A stretch of 64,000 nucleotides of DNA from Balanoglossus misakiensis (taxonomy: Eukaryota > Hemichordata). Below the pieces are notes generated by a model. The model was given only the letters and a program-made list of their open reading frames with translations, was not told the DNA's origin and did no database searches. Positions within the stretch are counted from its first letter, which is position 1, and the number at the start of each line of letters is the position of its first letter. The stretch covers positions 9,238,001 through 9,302,000 of the forward strand of contig CM082578.2 in assembly GCA_040954595.2 (NCBI GenBank). The letters run 5' to 3'. Positions 46,017 through 57,488 of the stretch are shown here, one piece after another. The position numbers were made by a program, and so were the translations under genes.

Positions 46017-48009
46017 ATTCACGTTCTCAGATACAGATCGCCGATTACAGTCAAATTTTGTCCACGTATATACATCACTTGCCTAAGTCGCCTCTCATCG
46101 ACAGGCCCTGCTCGTTTCCACCATTAAAAGACAATGTCTGTGGCTCTGTCTCCTATCTTAAAGTGAATTCTCTGATATTCGTCAAAACCATCTGACTAAC
46201 ATGTTCATATAACCCGTTCCAAAGTAACCCTTGCATGCTTGCTGTGTTTTGTGAACAATCACTCAAATATGACTGTCATTTTAATTCAAACGTGCTCATG
46301 TCAGGAGCAATGTCGGAGAGCGTTTTGAGAGCTTTCACAATTGTCACGAAGTCAATAGCTATCTCTGATTTTTGCTTACCAATTGGTAGATCGGCACTCA
46401 AATGTCAACGATTGCCTCCCATTGACATTTGTCCCAATTTCAGTCTGCAAAAACAACCATGACATTGCGCAGGATCCTACCTACTCATAAATATTGCAGT
46501 CTGCACGAATTCCAGGAAAATGCTACCTACGCATTGTCAACGCACGACTGTCGTTTTCCCCCTAAATACCCTCAAACGAGAAAGTGATTTACTGATCTGC
46601 TCGAATTGGTCCGAAAGTCTTGAAAATAGCGATTCACATAGTCGGTTAACTCTTTCTTATTAGGACAAAAGCTCATTTTATGCACGTAGCCTACTCTATA
46701 CAACGTGCGCACAGACCGCGTCAAAGCTTCAGTTCAGACTAAAGGGGAAAAGGTCATGATATGTAAATGTTTCGATGACATAATATGGCATAATATATGG
46801 TACTTGTTACATATACCAGTAAAAGTAAGGTGAGACTGGAGCCATATTTAGTCATGTCTAGACAGTCAACACACACGGTTCAGTGAACAGTACATATACA
46901 ACGAGCACATCTGGGGCAATACCGGGTCCATGCCCTAATTGTTCACTTTTCTGAGGAGTAAAGAAACTGACCAATGAAAAACAATCTTACATGACCGTAG
47001 CACCTTCCCCGACATAAGCCTCCGCGCGAAACAAAAAAAAGAGAGAGAGCCGCTTCCTTTAAATCCAGTGACCTTCTGTCTGCAGACGAACTCCGGGTTT
47101 ACCATATAAGGGATTAATAGGAAAAATTAGCTCCATTAGTTGTTACTTCTGATCATGCTACCAATTACCTGCAGATGCAATACGTTTCTGCACAAATTCT
47201 TCCAGCATGACAAAATACTAGTAGCTAATACATGTATACGTATATCTTACCAATTGAACACAGCCAGCCCATATGTTTAGTGCCAGCATTATGTCTGAAA
47301 CATCCGGATTATTTACTTGACAAGTATAGTACTGTACCTGAAACTGTTGTAGGAAATAGAACAAGAACATGTAAGTTAATACACAGTATCAAATACTGAA
47401 AAATAGCAACAATCGATAGCTGACGTCACTTTTAGATGTTATATATACCCGGTCAGCTTCACAGAACGGATTTTCGTTGGTAATCATGCACAGGGTATTA
47501 TATGTTAATTTATTATTTAACCATTCTCCATCCTTAAAAAGTTGCCATTGAGCTGTGAAGAAAACGCCATTTTCATGCTAAATAATTGAAACCTCGACAT
47601 CTTACATCCCTAAACAGTGGCTAATGTATATTTTATTGCACGTTAACATTTTAAGCAAACACACTTAGTACCTTAGCCCGCGTAGGCGATAACTGCTGCC
47701 GTTGTCTGTTTCAAAATAACTGGCAATAAATATCAAGGAACATCTACATATAAACTGTTAGGAGACTAAATTGTCATGGCTTATGCAGAAAGTTTACTGG
47801 CGACCCGTCATTTATATACACACAGCATATAGTCAACTCAATCACTATCGGACACAGCCCAGGCGAAACTCATTCCAAAAACAACTCGTCTCGCTCTCTA
47901 ACTCGATCAACGCGGAGTAATTGCATCGCGTCTTATAATCTCAAACACGGCCATTATATACATTTACCTGCAAATCGTTGTGACTAACTTTCCCTGGTCG
48001 CGTATTTGG
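46017..48009. other. Intergenic, no gene recognised
   Basis: No exon, domain-like ORF or clear repeat is seen, apart from general AT-rich sequence. Confidence 0.4.
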
Positions 48010-48330
48010 TGTAAATAAGGTATTGTGCATTGGCGCTGAGCCCAAACTTTCCCCATTAGTTTCCAAGTCACGTATACTTGTGGCTATCATATATACTAGG
48101 ACTGTTTGATCTAATGAGATCATCGACGTGTCTATGTGTTTCATTAAAACAACACTATTTTTACGACCATGTTTGTGAAGAGACTTCATTAGTTCGGCTT
48201 CATACAAAGTGCGGGGCACAAGTTGCACCCATAGAAATGTCTGCAGTTTGCCCTATAGTCCCATTCCAACCATGTTTTCGGACTATACTATACATGCTCC
48301 TGTTGATTCGCAAAGAATGTAATAACTGCT
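48010..48330 (-). pseudogene. Decayed reverse transcriptase fragment, Penelope-like element type
   Basis: On the minus strand, one frame reads IGQTADISMGATCAPHFV, matching the conserved GIPMGTNCAPLLADL-type block of Penelope-like RTs as I recall it. A second frame continues LYEAELMKSLHKHGRKN, then MKHIDTSMISLDQ, corresponding to the F/Y-IDD-VLSL catalytic block. The two parts are out of frame, the linking segment is shortened, and the catalytic Asp pair is degraded (HIDT). It is therefore a dead fragment. No GIY-YIG endonuclease part was found nearby. Confidence 0.55.
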
Positions 48331-50593
48331 TTGAATTCCTCGATATCCACGTTAACCCCACATAAACTTTGAGACAACAGCGCACAGCTACTGTGACACG
48401 CTCTTTAAAACGATATTTGTGAATATAAGGAATTCAATTTGGATGAGATAATATCTTCTCGTCATGCGCTTTGCCAATTTAACAAAAACTGATGAATGAA
48501 TCTGAAATGTTTCCTCTTCAGAGAAGGTTGACGTGCAGAGAGTGTGTGGTGTCGTGGTATACTCTCGTCTGAATTAATTTCTAGTCCGTTCATCAAACAC
48601 TGGATGTGTTACCGGTAGCAGACAAATTAAAGATGGGGGTTATCGGAAACCGTGTTTCCAGGTACAGAAACATGCGTATCATGTAATACATCTCTGCTGG
48701 CATTCATCACGCAAAGAAGGGTTTTCAAAAGCAGATGTCGCGGGGTGACCGCACATGAAGGGCGAGGACGTGGAATGTGTGATTAAAACGGAAGGTCGCG
48801 GGCAATCACAAAGTATTCGTGCTGTTCAGTAGAAATTATCGCAGCTCGCCGTTCGTATGTATGTGCAGTAATTTTGTTTAGCTGTTATCATTTGCTGCAA
48901 ACAGAGATAAGATTCGCGCTTTTAGATAGTAGACCCACGTGCCCCGGGCCTGAAAAATTATAGTCCTCCAAACCTTTCGAATATTTGCCATAATAAAGTA
49001 CGTGTGGAGTGTTTTTGAAATCGAAGAGGAAAAAATGGTGTCCACTGTCTTGTATAAGATGTCATAAAAATCACTATTTTTAGTTTTCTCCATAGAGTTT
49101 TAACACAGGGATTGGCGGCCATTTTGAATATCACATTTGAGCCAAATTTTCTCTCTCATGCAATATTTTCGTAAGCGTCCTCAATATTTGTTTTCAATTT
49201 TAAAAGTAGAGAATAATCTAAAGTTGCCTTGAGCAAAATATGAGATGTTGATTTTCCTGGCGTATACTAGTACAATCTTACGACGACAGTGCAAGGCAAT
49301 TTCTGATGTCGATGTACAATCACAAGCCGCGTATATAGCTATAGGGCGATTCAAAATGACTTCTTCGCTTGATCTCTGCTATCTTTCATATATTCCCTTG
49401 TTGCAGCGGATCGAGGGAGTTGAACAATGTATTTTGATTTATTATTGCAATTTGCACATCGTACACACAATGTTCGTGTTGTTTCCAGCGTATTTTAGGT
49501 GATTTCAGAAGACAGACCCACTTGGTCTATGCTTAGATTAATGGGACTTTAGATGAAGCTGGGGATTGGTGTTCAAGTACTTCTATGGTAACCAGGACTG
49601 CTGTATTTTTACTGCACTGAATTCGAATTTTTAATGACGGTTTCTTGCTCGTCTTTTTCTCAGTAGAATTATAAAAGAAGCAATCATTTGTACAATTAAG
49701 TCACGTGTTTTGGTGAATGTTTAAATTTGTGTCAATGTGTTACAACGCATCACAGATAAAATTGACCTGAACTCACACATTGGAGCGCCATCTAGTTGTG
49801 TTAAAACTCGTGTGTCTAATCTTGTCTCGCAATCACATTTCTGAGTCAGACGCTTTGTCCAAACGACGACCTGCGATACTTTCTGTAACAAACAAAGTTG
49901 TATTTCCATCTATCTCTCCACGAACAGTATGGCATGCGACAATTTTAACGATTCACTCGACTGAGATTTTCCTCACCGTTAACTCGTATTTAGACGTGAT
50001 AACGACCAAGAATTCCACCCAAACTATCAGCAGAATGAGGGTCCGCCATTACCCGCAGTCACACGATTGAATCACTGATACAGATCGCTATCATTCTTGG
50101 ACATTCAGTGAATACGCATCTCAGTTCCCCGTGGAATCACTTTATACATGCGACCGGGCGAAAGCCACGTGAACTTTATCTCAAACCAGGATACAAAAAA
50201 CTTAACATGTATTTGCAAGCAGTTGATTTTCATGGCAGAGCTGCTGGCCTCTTTTGCAACATTTATCAGGGCTGGCATTTGCAGTTGACAGCGCGATTTC
50301 AGCGTCTGGGACAACCGATTAAGATTGATCTATTTTCAAAACGAAGCTATGTTGTGAGCAACTGTCAATGATTAATGAAAACTCCTGAAATCGTTCATTT
50401 TATAGGTTCATTTAAAGCAGGTTTGACTATAAGCATCTGTTAAATTGTAATAAAGGAGTTCCCGAGAAAATCGGTGGCCGCACTGTTTTCAGGGCATCAT
50501 CACCGTCATGCTGATGGGGGGCCGGCGGGACACCAGATTAACACGCGACTGGATTTTGATTTCCCGGGCGATCGTCACACCTTTTCACGGGGT
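48331..50593. other. Intergenic, no gene recognised
   Basis: AT-rich sequence. The open frames at 49245-49502, 49780-50070 and 50108-50371 show no domain or membrane pattern that I trust. Confidence 0.4.
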
Positions 50594-50697
50594 CATGATA
50601 CCTGGCGCCGATTTACCTCGGATGAACACACCTCGGCGATGACTAATGCGCACAGTACCGTGACAACTTTACAGCCTCGGAGTTCGGCCATCCTCAT
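50594..50697 (-). CDS. Candidate signal-peptide exon in a GC-rich island
   Basis: The minus-strand ATG at 50697 opens a frame whose first 20 residues are MRMAELRGCKVVTVLCALVI, followed by AEVCSSEVNRRQ. This is a textbook signal peptide shape (basic n-region, hydrophobic core, small residues at the likely cleavage site). GTAAAT and GTATCA donor-like sites follow within or at the end of the frame. The whole 50.5-50.9 kb block is much more GC-rich than its surroundings and has poly(G) runs at 50757-50771 and 50860-50872, like a CpG-island promoter. Partner exons were not found. Confidence 0.3.
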
Positions 50698-50790
50698 CAC
50701 GTACCCGGATGGTGTGATAGCGTGAACGCATCGCACGGATAATGAAAAGAAACACCGGGGGGGGGGGGGGGAGCCCTTTACCCCCCGCAC

Positions 50791-53700
50791 GCGCGTATCG
50801 ACTTGTAAGGAAGTCTATCCCAAGACATTGCCTTGCTTCGGGAGAGAGTGGAGTTGGGCGGGGGGGGGGGGGTATAAAACAAGAGTAATTTCCTCGTTGA
50901 TAGGCAGGGTTAAATCACGGTCACTCCGCAGACCGTGCTTAAATGAATCTTTAAATGGAGACAGCAGAGATTAACGGGGTCTATCATGGAAATGCCGTAG
51001 GCTGCGTTTTGATGCACTTAGATAGTGTACGGTACGTCCATCGCAGGAACCCACTACAGATAGTTTTGATACGGTAATGGATTGGTTGATCCCAGTTAGA
51101 CTGTACGAAGACCGGTAGAGAGACAATATATCGGCACACAGAAAGGTCGCGTTTGCAATACTCTCGCAATACGCCGGTCTGACAAGACAAGGCTGGATAC
51201 GCCCGATTCTTTGTGTGTTTGGCTGCACAGCTAATTGGAAAGATCCGCTGCATTTATACCTAAAATGTTATTTTTACCGCATTATTTAAATTTTGTCTTT
51301 TTAAAATTTTATATAATTAGACATTAAAAGTACTAGATTTTTTGGAGATATAATCTTCATTGAACACTCCAAAAGTACACATACCGATTTACCTTGAATG
51401 CAAATAAATGCCCATAAATTTTCATAGTGGTCTAATAACCAATGCATTTTAAACAAACTGGCCTGCCCGCTGGCTACATCTTTAACCATTTACTTTTGAT
51501 TTGCTATCAATCATTCAGGCTTAAATTTGAACCAAGGTTGTCGACACCTTTTCTCTGACAGATTAATAGCCGAACATGTTTCCAAATTACATTCAATGGC
51601 ATTTTGTGTTGATCTGCCACGAGTTGAACTTTTTTCAATAATTTTAATAAATAGAGTGCGACACGTGCACACGACTAGCCATAAAGTACCTGCAATACAT
51701 CGGCGTATTTAACCTTCGGGCGAATTGCTATGAGGTAGAAATAAATCGCGATCTTAAATAGCCATTTACCACCTGACACAGCACAACGTTTGTTTTCCCC
51801 GAACAATCTGTTTTCCTTTCGGTTTAAACCTCGCAATTAAAAGGAATATCTTTGCCAGAAAACGCATACACATCTCTTTTTTTTGGTGACAACCCCGGGG
51901 GTACTCCCACTATGTTCACACGGGGGTGCGCAGCCCAAGTTTATATAAAACATTGCACTTATACACCATTGTTTAGGGATTATTAGTCAAAATTATTGAT
52001 ATATTCAGGTCCAAATTTGAATCCCGCGATTTTTGTCTGCGTTACAATTGTAGACCAAATAATCCAATTTTCCTTTCGCGAACTACCCATCTAAAACAAA
52101 GCACTAATCCCCAGTCCCTCGATGAGCATACGATTAATCTTCATCGGTTGCGGCCAGGTAGAAATAGCGTTATAGGTGTTATACGTCGCGACACGCAAAG
52201 ATGGATGACGCGAGATAGCGAGACTGCATGCCCCATTGATCAGCTGGTAAACCATATTGTTCAGGCATGCTGCAGCTGAATGGATATGGTTTGTTTCCAG
52301 GGGGTCGTTTTCACCACAGACAGTAGAAAGCGGCCGCCATCTACCCTTGCATATTTTGATCGCACAGTCTATTTCTTTCACCCTGCCCTGTACGGACCGC
52401 TTCCGATGGTTGTCCGTGGTGCTACTGAGCAACGCCGTACATACTATAGGTGTAAATTTGACTAGTTGAGGTGCTTTGATGTGGCGTTTGTAAGATCGAG
52501 TAGATTGTTATACCATATGCAGTTACTAACACTTGAAGCCATCCTTTCAATCATGCTCAGAACATCCGTTGAAAATAAGCTATTTGAATATCCCAGGCTA
52601 CTGACGGCGGAAGTGACGTCACGCTCAACCTTAAGCAGCGATCTCAAATCTCAAAGTGGGAAAAGATCCCCGAAACCACGTGGTATTGTCGAAGTATAGG
52701 TAATTGTATCGACTAAAGTGGGTTTACGATTCTAAACCTTGTGGTTTGGGACGCCATGTTGTTAACCGCACTCGGCCTTCAAAGCCGCTTAAGGCCTAAA
52801 TGGATTATCAGAACCAAGGCCCCACAGACAGACTTTGAAAGCAAATTCAATTTTTCATCACAAGAGGACTTTTGTAGTACATATGTGCCCAATCGTAATG
52901 CTAATCCTAATTGTAAAGGTTCAACTGTACAGGTGAAGGTAGACATTTTGTAAAAAAAATGTATAATCGATATAAAGAGTGTATACCATCTGGATGTGTT
53001 ATATCTATGTCTTGCGCATAGTGGTGATCGGAAAAATAACATTACATCACTCTCACATAAGACAGATATAATAAATGTACCAGTTGGAAATCTGTCTTAT
53101 ATTTCCCCTTTCTTGACGACTTCATACTTGTAGTGGGATCAAGGCATAACTGCATTTCACGCATAGGTGGAGCAAAGAAGCAACATCACGTGATTTCACC
53201 ATTGGCCGCACCGGTGATCTGAGTGGATGTCACGTAGCTGTGAAATTCGACCGTTTTGCGCAAGTCCGTCAACTTAATGCGTGGAAATTGGAATGGTTGT
53301 GTAGGAGAAGAGTACCGTGAACTATGCTAGGTAATTGTGCTAAATTGATTTTAAACGGTCACTGTGGTGTTTCTAAGTAAGTCAGAACATCTGACCCACC
53401 ACGCTCTTTTAGGGTGTCGCCAATTACTAACGGGCCATGGGCTGAAGAAATAACCGGTGAAAATCGTGTTATTTGACTAACACCTCCCAAAGCCAAACAT
53501 ATGGGTAACCCGCCGTTCTAAGACAGACATTTCAAAGTGGGGTTCCACTTGCAGCAAAAGAGGTTGCGATGCGTCGCAATGCTGCAGCCGTCCCGTTCCC
53601 CTATAGTACGCTGATTGCTGAACACACGGCAGTTTGTTTTCAGACTTCTGATTTATACGTTGGCTATGGTGCCGACCCCAGATGTCGACGCACAATTAGT

Positions 53701-55239
53701 TATGTATTTCTATTTTAATCTTCATGGAAAGCTATCAGATATTGCGATTCACGGTCCAGAACAACATGTACGCCTGTATACAGAGAGGGCGGCAGCCTAC
53801 CACTAGATTTACAATAACGAACGCTGAGTAAAACCAAATATGGTTATATGCAGGTACACAGGTGGTGGAATGTTAAATGGGGTAGGGTGTTTTGCATAAC
53901 AATGTGTAGCTGGCGATTTCTTAGCGGTCGCCAAAAGTAACTCGAAATGCGTGCATATTGTAATCAGTGCTGAGGGCTGAATTTGCATATTGTTTTTTTT
54001 CTTAATTAATTTTGTGAAATAATCTGTCCTAAGACGAGGTAACCTGACAGGGGTAATCAAAAGAACCTGCGTAACATGGATCACTCTCACTGCACAGATC
54101 ATCAGACAGGCGAATGGCAAATTAGGCGGCACGACTACTGCGCAGTTTTCTTGATGGACAGCAGTTTGTTGCTCTGTAGTTTATGCTTTTAGTCGTGCGT
54201 TTTTACGCACGGAGGACAGACCGTAAAAGTGAAATGTGAATCCACTAGCTCGGCGACCGGCAGACGAACAGAATCGTTAACATGAATGACAGGTGAAATG
54301 AGTGCATCGGCGCTGTCAAACTTCACTCAGATTTTACTGGGCACGTCAATGAAACATTTGAAATAAATGTCGTTCTTGCGTGCGCCGGTTACTTTGCCGA
54401 CGGTCCATAATGTTTTAAACTGATTGAATATTGACATTTGGCTTCGAATTACGAGTAACGACACCGTTGAAAATCTCGCTCCTCCGCAAGGAATGTTTAA
54501 AATGACTTTTTCCATCCTGATCTGATCGATGAGCGTTCATTCGTCGGTAAAGTTGTTGCGTGTGCGGGTGTTTTGCACCACCAAATCTTCTGACGTGAGC
54601 AGGAAAAGAGAACTCTATGTTTTTGCAAACATAACACGTTAAGCAAGTGCCAAATTTAAAATATTGACGTTAAATTCATTTTGGAAATGGAATAGACATT
54701 TGCTGAGATTTTGTCGTGTTTCCATCTCACGCTACGAAAATCAAGAACTATATTTCGTTTTAATTTCAACTGGGATAATGAGACGGCAGAGTGAGTGATA
54801 TTACAATATTGAGTCTAACAAAAGTGAAAGCGTTGAAGTTGATTGTCATAGCATGTTACATTTTTCACAGCGTTTTACCGTATTCTATTTTCGTCTGACA
54901 ACTATCGTCATGTCTAATTGGTGTCTGACCTATTTCTTTTCAAAGCCGAACATCATCAATATTTTGACTCAGTCTTTTTATATTTTGGGGGATCAAAATG
55001 TCTCGAGTAGTACAATATTCATCTTGAAATTATGTTAATTCAGCTGAGAATATCATTTCACGTCTAGGTGGCACAACATCAAATTAAACTTGTGAGAATT
55101 GGCGACAGTGCCTATACCCTGGTTTAAATGTATCTATGACTTGTTCCAGTTGCAGTTTTACCCGCGGTTCACGCTTCGGGTTGGGGCAAGTCTAAACATA
55201 GTACCTGTAATTTCAACTGTATATTTTAGGATACGTTTA
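50791..55239. other. Intergenic, no gene recognised
   Basis: Overlapping minus-strand open frames at 50971-51253 vaguely recall a DDE transposase in composition, but no motif is secure. An 11-bp perfect inverted repeat (53057-53067 with 53090-53100, ATAAGACAGAT) is present. Otherwise nothing is recognised. Confidence 0.4.
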
Positions 55240-55320
55240 TTGGATTTCGCCTAGTGGTTTTCTGCCCGGACTTGCTACGTAAATTGGTGTGGGTAGGTCG
55301 GGGCTCGAATCCCGTAAATT
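55240..55320 (+). repeat. tRNA-like SINE head
   Basis: An A-box-like TCGCCTAGTGG (55247-55257) and a B-box-like GGCTCGAATCC (55302-55312) are correctly ordered and spaced for a pol III promoter of a tRNA-derived SINE. The intervening GGACTTGCTACGT also resembles common animal SINE heads. Acceptor-stem pairing is absent, so it is not a functional tRNA gene. Confidence 0.45.
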
Positions 55321-57363
55321 ATAAGTTGATTATAAAAATGGCTAAATATATCAGAGAGCTTTCGGTGTTACAATGCGAATTTGGCCTCGTATCGTCTTGT
55401 CAATGATTTGAATATGACTGTTGTTATGTTGTCTGCGAGTCCCTTTGGTGTATAAATGCTGAATGTCTGCATTAAAGATCTTCACGTGATCACCAGATAT
55501 TAGAGTCGTTCGGGATAACTCTATTTAGACCACAAAGGAGTAGCGAGTATAGAAACCAAATGTAATTATGTAGACATTCGCGCTGGTTTTCACTGCAAGA
55601 TGAAGTCATTATCGAACGCTGATTTCGAAACTCAGCACGGTATTTCGCTATTTCAAACGAATGTGTTTTTGTCCAGCCCAGAGTGAGAGCTCACCAGCCA
55701 CTATACTTTTTGAACCGTTTCTCTCCCTGTGGAATCATCCTCCCCAGGCCAAGTGTCATACGATCTTCGCTAGCTTAAAAAGATTATTGCACTACCTGCG
55801 TGAGCGATGATTATCATAGGTCCAAATAATTGATGATCTTTAATGTCACACGTCGGGATATTCACGTTAAACGTCATCAGTTTCTGCTTGCTCCAGGAAC
55901 TATTAACACTCTTCTATGGTAGCAATAGCGCAGTTGGAACCATTTTGACTGAAATGTGTGAAAAACTAAGCAGGGTGTTCGGCACCACGCAGCCGCTGTA
56001 TTTGCTATTTCGTTTTGTTCAACGGTAGAATCTACGGTTCCATTCTTAAATACAACATATTTTGCTGCCTCTTGATATTTTGTGTAAAAGAACCCAGGGT
56101 TTGCAAGACCGTGCACATGTGAATCGGTTTCTCCGGGTGGGTGGGTCGTTGGGCGAATGGATGGATGGATGAATGGATTGTGGCAAAATCTTTAATAATT
56201 GAAGAAGTCTCATATTGAGTCACTAACAACGAACTCGAAAGACTAACTTTAGTTTAAAACGAAAACTGTTTACTCACGTACGTTCTCTACACTTTCAGTC
56301 AGATTTATAGCCAGCTGCCGGTGTAAATTGTCAAAATTTCCGATTTCCAATGAGAACTAAACCATATGTGAAATTTCAAGCTCTCAAGCGAAGTCTCTCA
56401 CATTGTAATGTTATAAATCTCACAATTACGCTACAGTAACAAGCTCTTATTTTTCACACGTAAAACATCCACTATTCTGACAATACATGTACCATCACCG
56501 TGCTTAGGCATGTTTGGGAAGGAATATATTTCGCCTTGCTTGATACGTAATACCCGGAATATACAGTAACTGCAATGGTTCATATCTACACATTATAACG
56601 ACAAGGCGAGTTCAACCACGGGAGCATATTCAGTACACGTCCGGTTACAATTGTCACATGCTGTGTATTGAGAAGGTAACATAGCATACGTATACGTAAC
56701 AACGCTAATAACAGACGTCTCGCTTGTTTCGTTTTCATTAATCTGGGCACTGACAAATTGTCTAGTGTACTAGTAATGCTGCTAAGTTTACAGTAGACCA
56801 AACCGACCTGCTTGCGTAGGGAACTCGTACGTCATACGTGGTCGCTTATGCTTATGATATTTTTTAATCAGTGGTAAATTAAAGTCTCTCACGGTTGCCA
56901 ATGGTGAGATTTAAAATCAAAAACAGTAGCAAATAAATTGCTAGTAACCCTTTCGGTAGACCAGTTCGCATTCCACAGTGATTATGACTGCAAGAAATAT
57001 AGACTTATACTATTCACGTACATGTACCTGTATGCAGTGAGTGATAAAAAATATCCCAATAGCACATGCGTAGTTTCGACTTACAGTTTAATTAGACGGG
57101 ATGTAAAACTTGATCTTAATTTGGCGGTCTAGAGTCATTGTCTGATTGATTTATCCCGGACCCTCGGAGAAACCCGGTGATGCGAAAGCGAATGTAATGA
57201 ACGCTAATTATACCCCAGGTGATTTTAATCAATGTTCGATGGCTTCCATCAGTGCAGGCAGACGTTGTGACCGCGAGGATGGAGGGATCTAGCATGGATA
57301 CATCAACATTAATGCATATGTACGTGCAACGACCTTCACCGACGTCCTACGTCTTTTTTTGAG
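55321..57363. other. Intergenic, no gene recognised
   Basis: No exon is recognised. A short (ATGG)n-type tract is at 56134-56178. Confidence 0.4.
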
Positions 57364-57488
57364 GGTCCGCTGTATGTCTCTTCCTTCATTTCCAATGTAC
57401 CCCGCGGCATTTATCGGCAGAAACGCAGTATCATCCAGATCGCCGTCTTCGCGAACGGCAAGGACACATTACCTCCTGATGTCCTCAG
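57364..57488 (+). CDS. Candidate internal exon, doublecortin-domain-like
   Basis: After a pyrimidine tract and AG (57362-57363), an open stretch of exactly 41 codons plus two bases ends at a GTAATT donor (57489). It has strongly C/G-ending third positions amid AT-rich DNA. It reads GPLYVSSFISNVPRGIYRQK and then RSIIQIAVFANGKDTLPPDV. The pattern YV-S...Y, followed by a basic segment and an I-x-VF-x-NGKD strand, resembles the end of one doublecortin domain and the first strand of the next (DCDC2/RP1-like tandem DCX proteins). Neighbouring exons were not found, so both the exon and the family are tentative. Confidence 0.35.

Noticed and set aside
45706-46195. Long MYVC/YIHT repeat proteins
   Set aside because: Translation of the TATG/TCTG microsatellite; no coding evidence.
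50474-50725. GC-rich 83-codon plus-strand ORF rich in His/Arg
   Set aside because: Opposite strand of the signal-peptide-like frame in the same GC island; no motif recognised.
50971-51253. Overlapping minus-strand ORFs with a VVGSCDGRT-like phrase suggestive of a Harbinger transposase block
   Set aside because: Only a few residues resemble the IDGTH motif and no flanking conserved block is present, so the similarity is not secure.
55247-55312. Possible tRNA gene
   Set aside because: A- and B-box-like words are present but acceptor and anticodon stems do not pair; treated as a SINE head.
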